A stretch of DNA of 64,000 bases from Bacteroidota bacterium (GCA_018266575.1 JAFEAE010000024.1:124001-188000), one strand, 5' to 3'; positions 18,580-27,636 are shown, numbered from the stretch's first letter. Translations and numbers: made by a program. Notes: generated by a model from the sequence alone, not told the origin.

Positions 18580-18977
18580 CTAAACAAGAGTTTTATAATT
18601 ATTCGAGAATACTTTTCTTTTAAACTTAGGTTTTGATCCAAAATTTAAAAGTAACCCGACTTCAATGTTTGTTGCTTTGAGATAATTTACTAACTGCACT
18701 TCATGCTCTTCAATCAAACCATCACCAGCTTTCAGTTCTATGATGATTAAGTTTTCAACAACGACATCTGCAAAATACAATCCTACTTCCTGTCCATCGT
18801 AATAAATCTTAATTGGAATTGGCCATGAACTTCTAATGCCAATTTCTTTAATTCAATCAACAGTGGCTTTTCATAAATTTTTTCTAAGAATCCAAATCCT
18901 AATTTATTATAAACTATGAAAAAAGCTCTTATAATTTTTTCACTTATTTCGGAATGTTTAAGGCTTTCAGGGTACAT
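18580..18977 (-). pseudogene. Frameshifted GxxExxY family gene inside the sdh operon
   Basis: Two adjacent frames make one GxxExxY-family protein of about 130 residues. The first (from 18977) gives MYPESLKHSEISEKIIRAFF and GFGFLEKIYEKPL, the name-giving G-x-x-E-x-x-Y region. The second gives YFADVVVENLIIIELKAGD, EVQLVNYLKATN and VGLLLNFG, the conserved C-terminal part. The frame changes near 18815-18820, where CAATTCCAATT looks one base short; restoring it would give a continuous P-I-K-I-Y-Y-D-G-Q-E-V-G-L-Y join. Function of the family is unknown. It separates sdhA from sdhB, so it looks like a later insertion; a sequencing error at the short run is an alternative to true decay. Confidence 0.8.
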
Positions 18978-19083
18978 AAAATAGACCGCGGATTATTATG
19001 ATCTTTATGATTACCGCAGATATCATAACAGTCATAAAATATCTGCGTGCCATCTCTCATTTTCAGATTACCTTATTCTCACA

Positions 19084-21054
19084 TTATTTATAGCTTCTCT
19101 GGCTCGGATGCGCCACATCAAATATCAACGGCTCTTTATGCAATTCCCAGTTGCTGTCGCCCTTTAATTCCCATGCAGATACAAAACAGAAATTGTCGTC
19201 GTCGCGTTTTGCTTCACCATCTTCTGTCTGCATCTCTTCGCGGAAATGGCCGCCGCAACTTTCCTTTCTGTTCAATGCATCGATACACATTAATTCTCCC
19301 AGTTCAATAAAATCGGCAACGCGGTTTGCTTTATCCAATTCAGGGTTCATTTCTTTTATTTCGCCCGGGATCTTCACATCGCTCCAGAATTCTTTTTTTA
19401 ACTGCTGTATTTCTTCAATAGCTGTTTTCAATCCTGCTTCATTTCTTGCCATTCCACATTTATCCCACATAATTTTTCCAAGGCGTTTATGAAAACTTTC
19501 TACGGTTTGTGAGCCGTTGATGTTTTTCAGTTTGGAGATCCTGTCTGCAACAGCTTTCTCCGCTTCTTCAAATGCAGGATGTGTCGTAGGGATTTCTGCA
19601 GTACGGATTTCATCAGCTAAATAATTTCCTATTGTATATGGGATCACAAAATATCCGTCAGCAAGCCCCTGCATCAATGCTGAAGCGCCTAAACGGTTTG
19701 CACCGTGATCGCTGAAATTCGCTTCACCTAATGCATATAACCCCGGAACCGTTGTCATCAATTCATAATCCACCCACAATCCACCCATTGTATAGTGAAC
19801 AGCAGGATAAATGCGCATCGGGACTTCATACGGGTTTTCGCCGGTGATCTTTGCATACATGTCGAAGAGGTTCCCGTATTTTTCTTTCACTACTTCCATT
19901 CCGTGATGACGGATTTCTTCTGCAGTAGGATTTTCAATTCCGTGTTTGCTGCATTCAATCTTTCCATAACGTTCTATCGCCGATGCATAGTCGAGATATA
20001 CGGCCTGCTTTGATGAACCTACTCCGTAACCTGCATCGCATCTTTCTTTAGCAGCCCTCGATGCAACATCGCGTGGCACAAGGTTTCCAAAAGCAGGATA
20101 TCTTCTCTCCAGGTAATAATCTCTTTCGTCTTCTGGGATTTCATTGGGTTTGCGTGTGTCATTTTGTTTTTTAGGGACCCATATACGTCCGTCATTTCTC
20201 AACGACTCAGACATCAACGTTAGTTTTGATTGATGATCGCCACTAACGGGAATGCATGTAGGATGGATTTGTGTGAAACAAGGATTGCCGAAATACGCTC
20301 CTTTTTTATGTGCTTTCCATGCGGCAGTAACATTGCTGCCCATGGCATTTGTAGAAAGATAAAACACATTGCCGTAACCACCTGTACATAACAGTACCGC
20401 ATGGCCGAAATGCCTCTCCAATTCTCCGCTTATGAGGTCGCGTGCAATAATACCGCGGGCTTTTCCATCGATGACCACCACATCAAGCATTTCGTGACGG
20501 CTGTACATTTTTACATTGCCTAATGCCACTTGCCTCTCCAAAGCCTGGTATGCACCTATCAATAATTGCTGACCGGTTTGTCCGGCTGCGTAAAACGTAC
20601 GCTGTACCTGCGTTCCGCCGAATGAACGGTTACTCAGCAATCCTCCATATTCCCTTGCAAAAGGCACACCTTGTGCAACACATTGGTCTATGATATTCAC
20701 ACTCACCTCAGCCAAACGGTGCACATTTGCTTCTCGAGCACGATAGTCGCCACCTTTTATAGTATCATAAAATAAACGAAATACACTATCACCATCGTTC
20801 TGATAATTCTTTGCAGCATTGATACCTCCTTGCGCTGCGATAGAGTGTGCACGCCTTGGTGAATCCTGGAAACAAAATGCTTTTACTTTATATCCAAGTT
20901 CACCGAGTGCTGCTGCTGCTGAAGCGCCAGCTAAACCTGTACCAACAATGATAATCTCTATCTTACGTTTGTTTGCAGGGTTAACTAATTTCACGTGCCC
21001 TTTGTAGCCACTCCACTTATCATCTAACAACCCTTCTGGAATTTTGGAATTCAT
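19084..21054 (-). CDS. sdhA: Succinate dehydrogenase/fumarate reductase flavoprotein subunit
   Basis: SdhA oxidises succinate to fumarate with covalent FAD. The 656-residue protein has the FAD-binding fold IIIVGTGLAGASAAAALGELG, followed by RRAHSIAAQGGINAAKNY with the flavinylated His region, CTGGYGNVFYLSTNA, TQIHPTCIP and the active-site Arg region near PMRIYPAVHYTMGGLW. The length and GDSVFRLFYDTIKGGDYRA segment match the Bacteroidota/epsilon-type enzyme paired with a di-haem cytochrome b. It is the middle gene of sdhCAB, 155 bases after sdhC; the gap holds a GTGATAATGTGATAATATG low-complexity run. Confidence 0.96.
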   Translation of the reverse strand: MNSKIPEGLLDDKWSGYKGHVKLVNPANKRKIEIIIVGTGLAGASAAAALGELGYKVKAFCFQDSPRRAHSIAAQGGINAAKNYQNDGDSVFRLFYDTIKGGDYRAREANVHRLAEVSVNIIDQCVAQGVPFAREYGGLLSNRSFGGTQVQRTFYAAGQTGQQLLIGAYQALERQVALGNVKMYSRHEMLDVVVIDGKARGIIARDLISGELERHFGHAVLLCTGGYGNVFYLSTNAMGSNVTAAWKAHKKGAYFGNPCFTQIHPTCIPVSGDHQSKLTLMSESLRNDGRIWVPKKQNDTRKPNEIPEDERDYYLERRYPAFGNLVPRDVASRAAKERCDAGYGVGSSKQAVYLDYASAIERYGKIECSKHGIENPTAEEIRHHGMEVVKEKYGNLFDMYAKITGENPYEVPMRIYPAVHYTMGGLWVDYELMTTVPGLYALGEANFSDHGANRLGASALMQGLADGYFVIPYTIGNYLADEIRTAEIPTTHPAFEEAEKAVADRISKLKNINGSQTVESFHKRLGKIMWDKCGMARNEAGLKTAIEEIQQLKKEFWSDVKIPGEIKEMNPELDKANRVADFIELGELMCIDALNRKESCGGHFREEMQTEDGEAKRDDDNFCFVSAWELKGDSNWELHKEPLIFDVAHPSQRSYK

Positions 21055-21209
21055 AATTCTTAATGTGATAATGTGATAATATGATAATGTGATAATACTC
21101 TAATCACGATCTATCGTATCTTATTTAAAATTCCTTATTATTTTATTTTGAAAAAGATGAAATGTCTTCAATTCCATTTTCACATTTACCACATTTCCAC
21201 ATTTTCAAA

Positions 21210-21908
21210 TTAATTTACCCAGCCGAAATACATACTAACTGGCATCAATGCAAACAATAATGGTACGATTATAGAAAACCCGACACCTAATCCATTCACT
21301 AATTTTAAATAGCGGTTGTTTCTAACCCCAATCGTACGGAATGCACTTTGAAAACCATGCAACAGGTGATATGCTAACGAAATACAGGCAAGCACATATA
21401 CAATCACAACCCAGGGCTCTGCAAATGTTTCTTTCATCAATGAAAAAAGATCGTGCATTTGTTTGCCATCAATCGTTGTTTCTTCAACTCCTGTAAATCG
21501 TGATGGTATCCAGAATTGTTTCCAGTGAATAATAAAAAATATTAATAGGATAGTTCCTAACAAACCCATCGAACGTGAATACCATTTGCTGCCGCGGTTG
21601 CCAAAACTCACTTCATATTTTACAGAACGTTTTCCGCGGTTTTGAAATTCCAGCATCAACCCCTGAATGATATGGAGAAAAATCCCCACAAACAAACCGA
21701 TCTCCAATAACCTCGGCACCCAGTTCGAGCCCATGAAATGTGCAGCTTTATTGAACATCTGCCCGTGATCATCTTCATTAAAAATTGTTGCGAAAATGCA
21801 GGCATTCAACCCTACGTGAACTACCAGGAAAAGGATCAGAAAAATACCTGTCAAACCCATTATAAATTTCTTACCGATGGAGGATGTAAAAAAAGCAGAC
21901 CATTTCAT
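21210..21908 (-). CDS. sdhC: Succinate dehydrogenase cytochrome b subunit
   Basis: This 232-residue integral membrane subunit anchors SdhAB and carries haem b and the quinone site. Five hydrophobic segments are visible, starting with FIMGLTGIFLILFLVVHVGLN; His residues in VVHVG, HIIQG, IIHWK and YHLLHG are candidate haem ligands, as in the five-helix di-haem family. ATG at 21908 (MKWSAFFTSSIGKKF) fits family N-termini; an upstream TTG was rejected. It is the first gene of the operon, and an exact -7 element lies 44 bases upstream. Confidence 0.92.
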   Translation of the reverse strand: MKWSAFFTSSIGKKFIMGLTGIFLILFLVVHVGLNACIFATIFNEDDHGQMFNKAAHFMGSNWVPRLLEIGLFVGIFLHIIQGLMLEFQNRGKRSVKYEVSFGNRGSKWYSRSMGLLGTILLIFFIIHWKQFWIPSRFTGVEETTIDGKQMHDLFSLMKETFAEPWVVIVYVLACISLAYHLLHGFQSAFRTIGVRNNRYLKLVNGLGVGFSIIVPLLFALMPVSMYFGWVN

Positions 21909-21951
21909 ATAGTGCCTCTGTTGTTGAGAATGAATCAATGCTGATGCGCTG

Positions 21952-21959
21952 CAAAAGTA
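21952..21959 (-). promoter_or_regulatory. Candidate -7 element of the sdhCAB promoter
   Basis: On the minus strand the sequence is TACTTTTG, an exact TAnnTTTG match 44 bases upstream of the sdhC ATG. No clear -33 TTTG is seen at the expected distance, so this is a partial match. Confidence 0.4.
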
Positions 21960-22297
21960 CTACAGGAATGCTTTAAAAATTATTTTGCAGGAATTTTTTT
22001 ATAATTCAGCACAGATGGCAGTTGTTAGTTAACAGGTTCAAAGGAAATAAATTCTTGCATTTGTGGTTAGCTGATATTTTTTTTGTATAAATATGAGTCG
22101 GGATGAAACATGATTTTCGTAAACAGAATTGACTCATACACTTTCGATTCCGGCAAATGACAACTGTCATCTGTCAACTATTTATTATTACTTATAAATC
22201 CGCACAGTTTACTATCTTAGCCGCCCAAAGAACCAGTTAAACCATCTATGAGAGAAATTATGCTTGGGCGGAAGCTATGTAAAAGAAGCATAAAAGT

Positions 22298-22323
22298 TTA
22301 TAATGATCGAACGATCATTATAA
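22298..22323. promoter_or_regulatory. Perfect 26-bp palindrome upstream of accD
   Basis: Twelve-base arms TTATAATGATCG and CGATCATTATAA flank a central AA, ending 27 bases before the accD ATG. No T-run follows, so it does not look like a terminator. Its size and dyad symmetry fit an operator for a dimeric repressor. The rest of the 442-bp gap 21909-22350 has low-complexity words (GACAACTGTCATCTGTC at about 22160) and a TATGAGTC/GACTCATA inverted repeat at 22092-22138. Confidence 0.55.
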
Positions 22324-22350
22324 GCCATTTTAAAATCAAATTTTACTTAG

Positions 22351-23262
22351 ATGAAACAACAAGATGATTTTGAAGCTAACCTGGCAGGCGATGAAGGAAG
22401 CGGGGATGAAAGCAAGTCGAGTTGGTTCAAGCGCATCAAAAAAGGCATTCTTACAAGTACTGCCGAAAAAAAAGAAACTCCTGAAGGGCTTTGGACCAAA
22501 TGCCCAAACTGCAATTATATATGCACTGTAACCGAACTACGTGAACATTTATTTGTTTGCCCTAAATGTGGCCATCATCACCGCATCGGGAGCGCTGAAT
22601 ATTTTGAAATCCTTTTTGACCAGGGAAAATATGATGTGATGTTTGAAAACATCCGTTCAAAAGATTTTCTACATTTCACAGATTTGAAATCGTACGAAAA
22701 ACGCCTTGAAGAAACCTGGTCGAAAACCGATATCACCGATTCAATACGTGTTGCAGCAGGAAATGTAAAAGACCAGCATCTGGTTGTTGGATGTATGGAT
22801 TTTGAATTCATCGGAGGTTCACTGGGAAGTGTGATGGGTGAACGTATTTCCCGTGCTGTTGATTATTGTTTAGATCACCGAACACCACTTCTTATTATAT
22901 GCAAATCCGGAGGAGCACGAATGATGGAGAGTGCATTTTCATTAATGCAGATGGCAAAAGTTACCGGAAAATTATCGCAATTGACTGACGCAAAAATTCC
23001 ATTCATCTCTTTACTGACCGATCCTTCATTTGGCGGAATCTCCGCTTCTTTCGGAATGCTCGGCGATCTGAATATCGCTGAACCCGGCGCCCTTATTGGT
23101 TTTGCCGGCCCTCGTGTTATTAAAGAAACAATTAAAAAAGAATTGCCCGAAGGTTTTCAACGTAGCGAATTTCTGCTCGAACACGGTTTTCTTGATTTCA
23201 TCGTAAACAGAAAAGAGCTCAAAGAAAAAATTGCTACACTAATAACGCTCTTCAAAAATTAA
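22351..23262 (+). CDS. accD: Acetyl-CoA carboxylase carboxyltransferase subunit beta
   Basis: AccD is the beta half of the carboxyltransferase that makes malonyl-CoA for fatty acid synthesis. The 303-residue protein has the N-terminal zinc ribbon with Cys51, Cys54, Cys70 and Cys73 (CPNCNYIC and CPKCGHH) and the crotonase-fold core with GGSLGSVMGERISRA, SGGARMMESAFSLMQMAK, LTDPSFGGISASFGMLGD and IGFAGPRVI. An acidic, Ser/Lys-rich N-terminal extension of about 30 residues precedes the ribbon. smpB follows 41 bases downstream in the same direction. A perfect palindrome just upstream may regulate it. Confidence 0.96.
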   Translation: MKQQDDFEANLAGDEGSGDESKSSWFKRIKKGILTSTAEKKETPEGLWTKCPNCNYICTVTELREHLFVCPKCGHHHRIGSAEYFEILFDQGKYDVMFENIRSKDFLHFTDLKSYEKRLEETWSKTDITDSIRVAAGNVKDQHLVVGCMDFEFIGGSLGSVMGERISRAVDYCLDHRTPLLIICKSGGARMMESAFSLMQMAKVTGKLSQLTDAKIPFISLLTDPSFGGISASFGMLGDLNIAEPGALIGFAGPRVIKETIKKELPEGFQRSEFLLEHGFLDFIVNRKELKEKIATLITLFKN

Positions 23263-23303
23263 ACCATCCGGTTACCAGTTACTGGTGACCAGTAACCAGT
23301 TCC

Positions 23304-23744
23304 ATGCCTGAGATAAAAAACCGCTCCGCATATCACGATTATTTCATCGAAGATAAATACGATGCCGGAATGGTATTGGTGGGAACCGAAGTAAAATCGA
23401 TACGCGAAGGAAAAGTAAGTTTTGTTGATAGCTTTTGTTACCTGGACAAAGGGGAATTATGGGTGAAAAATATGCATATTGCAGAATACCGTTTCGGTAC
23501 TACCAATAATCACATTGCTGTTCACGACAGGAAATTATTGCTCACCAAACGCGAGTTGCGCAAATTGGAAACAAAAACAAAAGAGAAAGGTTATACTATA
23601 ATCCCTTTGCGCATTTTTTTTAATGAGAAAGGATTGGCAAAAATGGAAATCGGTTTAGGCAAGGGAAAGAAACAATACGACAAACGCGACACGATCAAAC
23701 AACGCGATTCCGACAGAGAGATAAAGAGATTTTTGAAGAAATAG
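23304..23744 (+). CDS. smpB: SsrA-binding protein SmpB
   Basis: SmpB binds tmRNA and is needed for trans-translation, which rescues stalled ribosomes. The 146 residues include YFIEDKYDAGMVLVGTEVKS, REGKVSFVDSF, LLLTKREL, and the Lys/Arg-rich C-terminal tail with KKQYDKRDTIKQRD. All these are SmpB signatures. It follows accD by 41 bases; that gap contains a near-palindromic GGTTACCAGTTACTGGTGACC word. The tmRNA gene itself was not found in this window. Confidence 0.96.
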   Translation: MPEIKNRSAYHDYFIEDKYDAGMVLVGTEVKSIREGKVSFVDSFCYLDKGELWVKNMHIAEYRFGTTNNHIAVHDRKLLLTKRELRKLETKTKEKGYTIIPLRIFFNEKGLAKMEIGLGKGKKQYDKRDTIKQRDSDREIKRFLKK

Positions 23745-23821
23745 CCAGTAAGACTGAAAGAAACATTCTACAATTATAACCCACTCTGCTGACTTATAAA
23801 CTTTTCTGACTTCCCTACCTT

Positions 23822-24469
23822 CTAAATTAACTCTCCCCCAAACTCTGCCAACGACCTGATCTTCACATCAGCAGCTCCCCATTTTGGTAGTTCATATTGG
23901 TCAATTGCCGGGATTACGACGCATTTCATCCGTGCAGCTTTTACCGAGATCATCCCGTTAAATGAATCTTCAAAACAAATACATTCCAATTGCGATGATT
24001 GCAGTGTTTGTGCACAATTCAAATACACTTCCGGATGCGGTTTGCTGAAGGGAAGTAATTCTGCAGAAGAATAACCATTAAGATATTTCCCGATACCTAA
24101 CTTTTCAGCAACCACATTTATTAATGCAACCGGAGAAGAAGTTGCCAACCCGATCTTAAATTTTTTCTCGCGGAAAAAATCAAAAATATAATCTACACCG
24201 GGCATCGGTTGTGCATGTGCTGCAATTTTTTCAATGGCTTTATCAACTATATCTTCTTCTGCTTTTTTTGCAAAACGTTTATCGAGGTTTAAATAATGAA
24301 ACCAGTAATCGATCCATTCCTTTGTCCGTAAACCGGTGGTATAATGATATTGCTCCAATGTAAGCGCCACATCAAATTGCTGCAATGTTTCGATGCCCGC
24401 TTCCTGCCAGTATGGTTCTGAATCGATCAGTAGCCCATCCATATCAAAAATCACTGTATTTATCTGCAT
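23822..24469 (-). CDS. HAD-superfamily phosphatase (subfamily IA)
   Basis: This 215-residue haloacid dehalogenase-like hydrolase carries motif I IFDMDGLLIDSE (nucleophile Asp9, acid/base Asp11), motif II IGLATSSPVALI, a conserved Lys in FSKPHPEVY and motif IV CICFEDSFNGMISVKAARM. A helical cap lies between motifs I and II. This layout matches sugar-phosphate phosphatases of the beta-phosphoglucomutase/YniC (HxpB) group. A TATCTTTG -7-like element lies only 5 bases before the start codon. The physiological substrate is unknown. Confidence 0.9.
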   Translation of the reverse strand: MQINTVIFDMDGLLIDSEPYWQEAGIETLQQFDVALTLEQYHYTTGLRTKEWIDYWFHYLNLDKRFAKKAEEDIVDKAIEKIAAHAQPMPGVDYIFDFFREKKFKIGLATSSPVALINVVAEKLGIGKYLNGYSSAELLPFSKPHPEVYLNCAQTLQSSQLECICFEDSFNGMISVKAARMKCVVIPAIDQYELPKWGAADVKIRSLAEFGGELI

Positions 24470-24581
24470 AGCTCCAAAGATAAGATGCAGATAAATTGTA
24501 TGACTTCTTTTCTTAAACAGAACTTAGTATTATGTTCACAATTGCGTACTTTCGTTAGGATTGAGTGCCTAAATATTACCT

Positions 24582-25352
24582 ATGGCTTCTTCGTATATTG
24601 ATCGTTTAAAAAATTTCAGGTTAATCAGGAAAATTGTTTATGTGATCGTTGGAATGATCACCTATCCTGGCCTGATGCTCTTTAATAAATTAAAAATCTC
24701 CGGCACCGAAAACATTGAAAAATTACCAAGAAAAAATGTGTTGTTCGTAAGCAATCACCAAACTTATTTTGCTGATGTAATTGCATTCCTTCATATTTTT
24801 TGTGCAGTAAAATGGAGAAAGAAAAATAAGTTAGGCGTTCCTTATTACTTACTCAATCCTTTTACCAATGTATTTTTTGTTTCTGCGGAAGAAACGATGA
24901 AGAAAAATTTTATGGGGCGTTTTTTTGCATTGGCCGGCGCAGTAATGGTGAGGCGTACATGGAATTCGGATAGCAAGGAAGTGCGCCGGGGGCTTGATGC
25001 ATCCGATACAAGAAAAATTACTAATGCACTTGCCAATAGTTGGGTGATCACTTTTCCGCAAGGGACTACAAAACCTTATGCTCCGGGAAGAAAAGGAACT
25101 GCATTTATCATTAAGAAAAATAAACCAACCGTTATACCAGTTGTGATCGATGGTTTCTGGCGGGCATTTGACAAGAAAGGGATCAGGTTACAAAAAAAAG
25201 GGGTACAACTTTCCGTAACATTCAAACCACCAATGCAGATAGATTATGAAGCCCCTACTGAAATTATCCTTGCACAGATCATGGATGCGATCGAACAAAG
25301 TAAAGAGTTCATGCCGACAGGGGACCATCATTGGGAAACGCAGGAAGCGTAA
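24582..25352 (+). CDS. PlsC-like lysophospholipid acyltransferase
   Basis: This 256-residue protein transfers acyl chains to a lysophospholipid or related acceptor at the inner membrane. An N-terminal hydrophobic segment IVYVIVGMITYPGLMLF anchors it. The catalytic His lies in SNHQTYFAD (residues 57-65); the spacing to Asp is one residue longer than the standard H-x4-D. The second block reads FPQGTT in place of the usual FPEGT. These departures may mark a Bacteroidota sub-family and make the acceptor uncertain. It stands alone between the HAD gene and a convergent thioesterase gene. Confidence 0.87.
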   Translation: MASSYIDRLKNFRLIRKIVYVIVGMITYPGLMLFNKLKISGTENIEKLPRKNVLFVSNHQTYFADVIAFLHIFCAVKWRKKNKLGVPYYLLNPFTNVFFVSAEETMKKNFMGRFFALAGAVMVRRTWNSDSKEVRRGLDASDTRKITNALANSWVITFPQGTTKPYAPGRKGTAFIIKKNKPTVIPVVIDGFWRAFDKKGIRLQKKGVQLSVTFKPPMQIDYEAPTEIILAQIMDAIEQSKEFMPTGDHHWETQEA

Positions 25353-25450
25353 TGAAATGCCTGATTTCTGATTGGGAGATTTTGGGGTTTGTAAAGCAAT
25401 CGGCAAAAACAGAAATCTCAAAATCACAAAATCCTACATCTGAAATTCAA

Positions 25451-25972
25451 TTAGTCTTTCACAAAAAGTGCCCTTAATTCCTCTGCATCTTCCGGTTTCA
25501 TTTTTCCACCAAGTATGAGCCGCAATTGTCTTCTGCGCAAAGCGCCGTCGTAAATCTTTTTTTCTTCGTCCGTTTCCGTAACGATCTGTGGCACCGGACG
25601 GGGTTTGCCATTTGGGTCGAGTGCAACGAATGTATAATATGCTTCATTGCTTTTGTATTTATACTGTTGCAAATGGTCTTCGCCCCATACACGCAGATGC
25701 ACTTCCATCGACGTATTAAAGGCGCGGCTTACTTCTGCTTCAATGTGCACAACATTCCCTAATTTGATCGGGTTCTCGAAAGAAATATTATCAACAGATG
25801 CTGTAACAGTGGGCGCATTGCAATGTTTGCCTGCAGCAAGTGCAGCGGCAATATCCATCCAGTACATCAGGCGCCCGCCCATTAAATTTCCATGCAGGTT
25901 TGTATCGTTCGGCAAAACCAATTCTGTCATTAATATATGTGAATCTTTAGGAGTTCTTGGTTTGAGGGTCAT
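25451..25972 (-). CDS. Acyl-CoA thioesterase (hotdog fold)
   Basis: This 173-residue hotdog-fold thioesterase hydrolyses acyl-CoA to free acid and CoA in the cytoplasm. The YciA/BFIT-like core is recognisable: LVLPNDTNLHGNLMGGRL, MDIAAALAAGKHC, TASVDNISFENPIKLGNVV and EVHLRVWGED. A C-terminal helical tail of about 45 residues follows the fold. ATG at 25972 was chosen because an in-frame TTG at 26020 coincides with the -33 element of a strong promoter match and so cannot be translated from that transcript. It is convergent with plsC. Confidence 0.9.
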   Translation of the reverse strand: MTLKPRTPKDSHILMTELVLPNDTNLHGNLMGGRLMYWMDIAAALAAGKHCNAPTVTASVDNISFENPIKLGNVVHIEAEVSRAFNTSMEVHLRVWGEDHLQQYKYKSNEAYYTFVALDPNGKPRPVPQIVTETDEEKKIYDGALRRRQLRLILGGKMKPEDAEELRALFVKD

Positions 25973-25990
25973 GTGTGAAAAATTTTTTTG

Positions 25991-26021
25991 CAAAGATAGC
26001 TTCAGATTTCTCTGATTCAAA
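25991..26021 (-). promoter_or_regulatory. Bacteroidota-type promoter for the acyl-CoA thioesterase gene
   Basis: On the minus strand TTTG (26021-26018) is followed after exactly 19 bases by TATCTTTG (25998-25991), a full match to the Bacteroidota consensus. The ATG is 18 bases further. Confidence 0.65.
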
Positions 26022-26048
26022 TGTTTTGAAATATTTGTAAATAACGAG

Positions 26049-26122
26049 CAGGATAAAACTCTTTAACTTATTGTTTGTGGAATTAATGCAACAGGATTTC
26101 TACAAACAATAATTTTATCCTG
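26049..26122. repeat. Nested 74-bp inverted repeat between divergent genes
   Basis: Outer arms CAGGATAAAA (26049-26058) and TTTTATCCTG (26113-26122) enclose inner arms ATTGTTTGT (26070-26078) and ACAAACAAT (26102-26110). The element lies between the divergent thioesterase and YXWGXW genes and could form one long hairpin. It may be a small non-autonomous insertion or a regulatory hairpin; no coding capacity. Confidence 0.6.
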
Positions 26123-26215
26123 TTGTTAATACAATGAATTACAGATGAATGACCACTGGCATAAAGTTGGCATATTTAGTCATGAAGGATATATTTAAAA
26201 AATAAAAAATCAATC

Positions 26216-26500
26216 ATGAAAAAATATTTGTTATTTGTTGTTGTTATCTGTTCAATGATTGCTTTCTCCGGATGCGCTGCTGGATATGTAGAAACCCAAC
26301 CAGGTGAAATTGTAGAAGTGCAAGGTGTTGCACCTGGCCCGGGATATATCTGGATTGGCGGCGATTGGATTTGGAGTGGAGGAAGATATACATGGCGTGC
26401 TGGCCATTGGGCACATGGTCGTGCGGGCAGAACCTGGACACACGGTCATTGGGAACATGGTGCAAGGGGTTACAGATGGCATGGTGGCCATTGGAGATAA
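26216..26500 (+). CDS. YXWGXW-repeat lipoprotein
   Basis: A 94-residue small exported protein. The signal peptide runs to the lipobox FSGC near residue 20. The mature part begins YVETQPGEIVEVQGVAPGPG and then repeats aromatic-Gly-His units (WIGGDWIWSGG, WRAGHWAHG, WTHGHWEHG, WHGGHW), as in the YXWGXW-repeat family of periplasmic or outer-membrane proteins. The role of the family is unknown. The His-rich C-terminus could bind metal, but that is a guess. It stands as a single-gene unit, divergent from the thioesterase gene. Confidence 0.85.
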   Translation: MKKYLLFVVVICSMIAFSGCAAGYVETQPGEIVEVQGVAPGPGYIWIGGDWIWSGGRYTWRAGHWAHGRAGRTWTHGHWEHGARGYRWHGGHWR

Positions 26501-26538
26501 TGGCGAATTTAGAAGCGGACATAATTTTATGCCCGCTT

Positions 26539-27636
26539 TTAAATTATTATACTTTCTAAAGTGCGCAAAAAATCATTGTCTGAATCTGCTCCAATACCCG
26601 GCTTCTCAGGTATTTCCAGAAAATAGCCTTTATATTTTATCCCATCAATAACAGGATCAGTTTTATGCCCGAGCAGGCATGTATCCATATCATAAAAAAT
26701 AATGTTATTGTGTGCTGTTGCAAAATGTGCAAATGCAGTTAATGCAATTCTGCTCTCCAGCATTCCGCCCATCATGCAAGGGATCTTATGTTCTTCACAA
26801 ACTGTATTGATTCTTTTTGCTTCCAGTATACCGCCTGATTTTGCAAATTTTATATTTACATAATCGCAGGCTTTTGCTTTTATTAATCGCTTTGCATCAT
26901 GGTGATCGAACACACTTTCATCTGCCATGATTTTGATTGGAGTTTTTTTTAATAATAACGGAAGTTTATCATCATTCCATTTACGCATGGGTTGTTCGCA
27001 AAATTCAATATTGTATTTAGCTATTGCATTCAATACTTTTTTTGCCGTTTCATAATCCCAGCCCTGGTTTGCATCAATACGGAGTTTGATTTTTTTTCCT
27101 ACAGCTTTCCTGATCTTTTTTATCCGCTCTATATCTTCATCGCCATTCTTTCCCAATTTTACTTTTATAATTTTTACTCCATTCTTTTTAAATTCAATTG
27201 CCTGGTGTGCCATGGCAGCAGGAGTATCAATTCCAATAGTGAGGTCAGTTTCTATTTTCTTCTTTTTACCGCCAAGAAATTTATATAAAGGTTGATTCGC
27301 ATTTTTTGCAGCAATATCAAACAACGCCATATCAAAAGCGCTTTTTATAGTTGCGTTGTATGCGGTTAAATTGTGCAGTTCATTCATCCGTTCTTCAATA
27401 CTCAACGGATCTTTACCCTTCCATAATTGTGCAAAATCTTTTGCCATTTCAAAACATGTTGCCTGAGTTTCCCCTACGATCATTGGAAAGGCTGAGCACT
27501 CTCCTACTCCATAAAACCCGGCATCTGTATGAACACGAATGAAAATATTTTGCGCATAATGCATCGTTCCGGTTGCGATAGTAAACGGATGCATCGGGAT
27601 AGAAAATTTGTATATTTCGGTTTGTGTGATTTGCAT
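26539..27636 (-). CDS. Dipeptide epimerase (enolase superfamily)
   Basis: A 365-residue member of the muconate-lactonising/L-Ala-D/L-Glu epimerase branch of the enolase superfamily. The N-terminal capping domain is followed by a barrel with KIIKVKLGKNGDED (K-x-K catalytic lysine), LRIDANQGWD, EFCEQP and MADESVFD (three metal ligands), then INIKFAKSGG with the second catalytic Lys. Such enzymes recycle murein peptides or epimerise dipeptides in the cytoplasm. ATG at 27636 was preferred; an extension to 27711 runs through repeat-rich leader sequence. The next gene upstream on this strand encodes a D-aminoacylase-like protein, consistent with a D-amino-acid or murein-recycling neighbourhood. Confidence 0.88.
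   Translation of the reverse strand: MQITQTEIYKFSIPMHPFTIATGTMHYAQNIFIRVHTDAGFYGVGECSAFPMIVGETQATCFEMAKDFAQLWKGKDPLSIEERMNELHNLTAYNATIKSAFDMALFDIAAKNANQPLYKFLGGKKKKIETDLTIGIDTPAAMAHQAIEFKKNGVKIIKVKLGKNGDEDIERIKKIRKAVGKKIKLRIDANQGWDYETAKKVLNAIAKYNIEFCEQPMRKWNDDKLPLLLKKTPIKIMADESVFDHHDAKRLIKAKACDYVNIKFAKSGGILEAKRINTVCEEHKIPCMMGGMLESRIALTAFAHFATAHNNIIFYDMDTCLLGHKTDPVIDGIKYKGYFLEIPEKPGIGADSDNDFLRTLESIII

Noticed and set aside
22248..22367. 39-residue ORF running through the palindrome into accD
   Set aside because: It overlaps the accD start in another frame and spans a likely operator; no membrane or other conserved feature.
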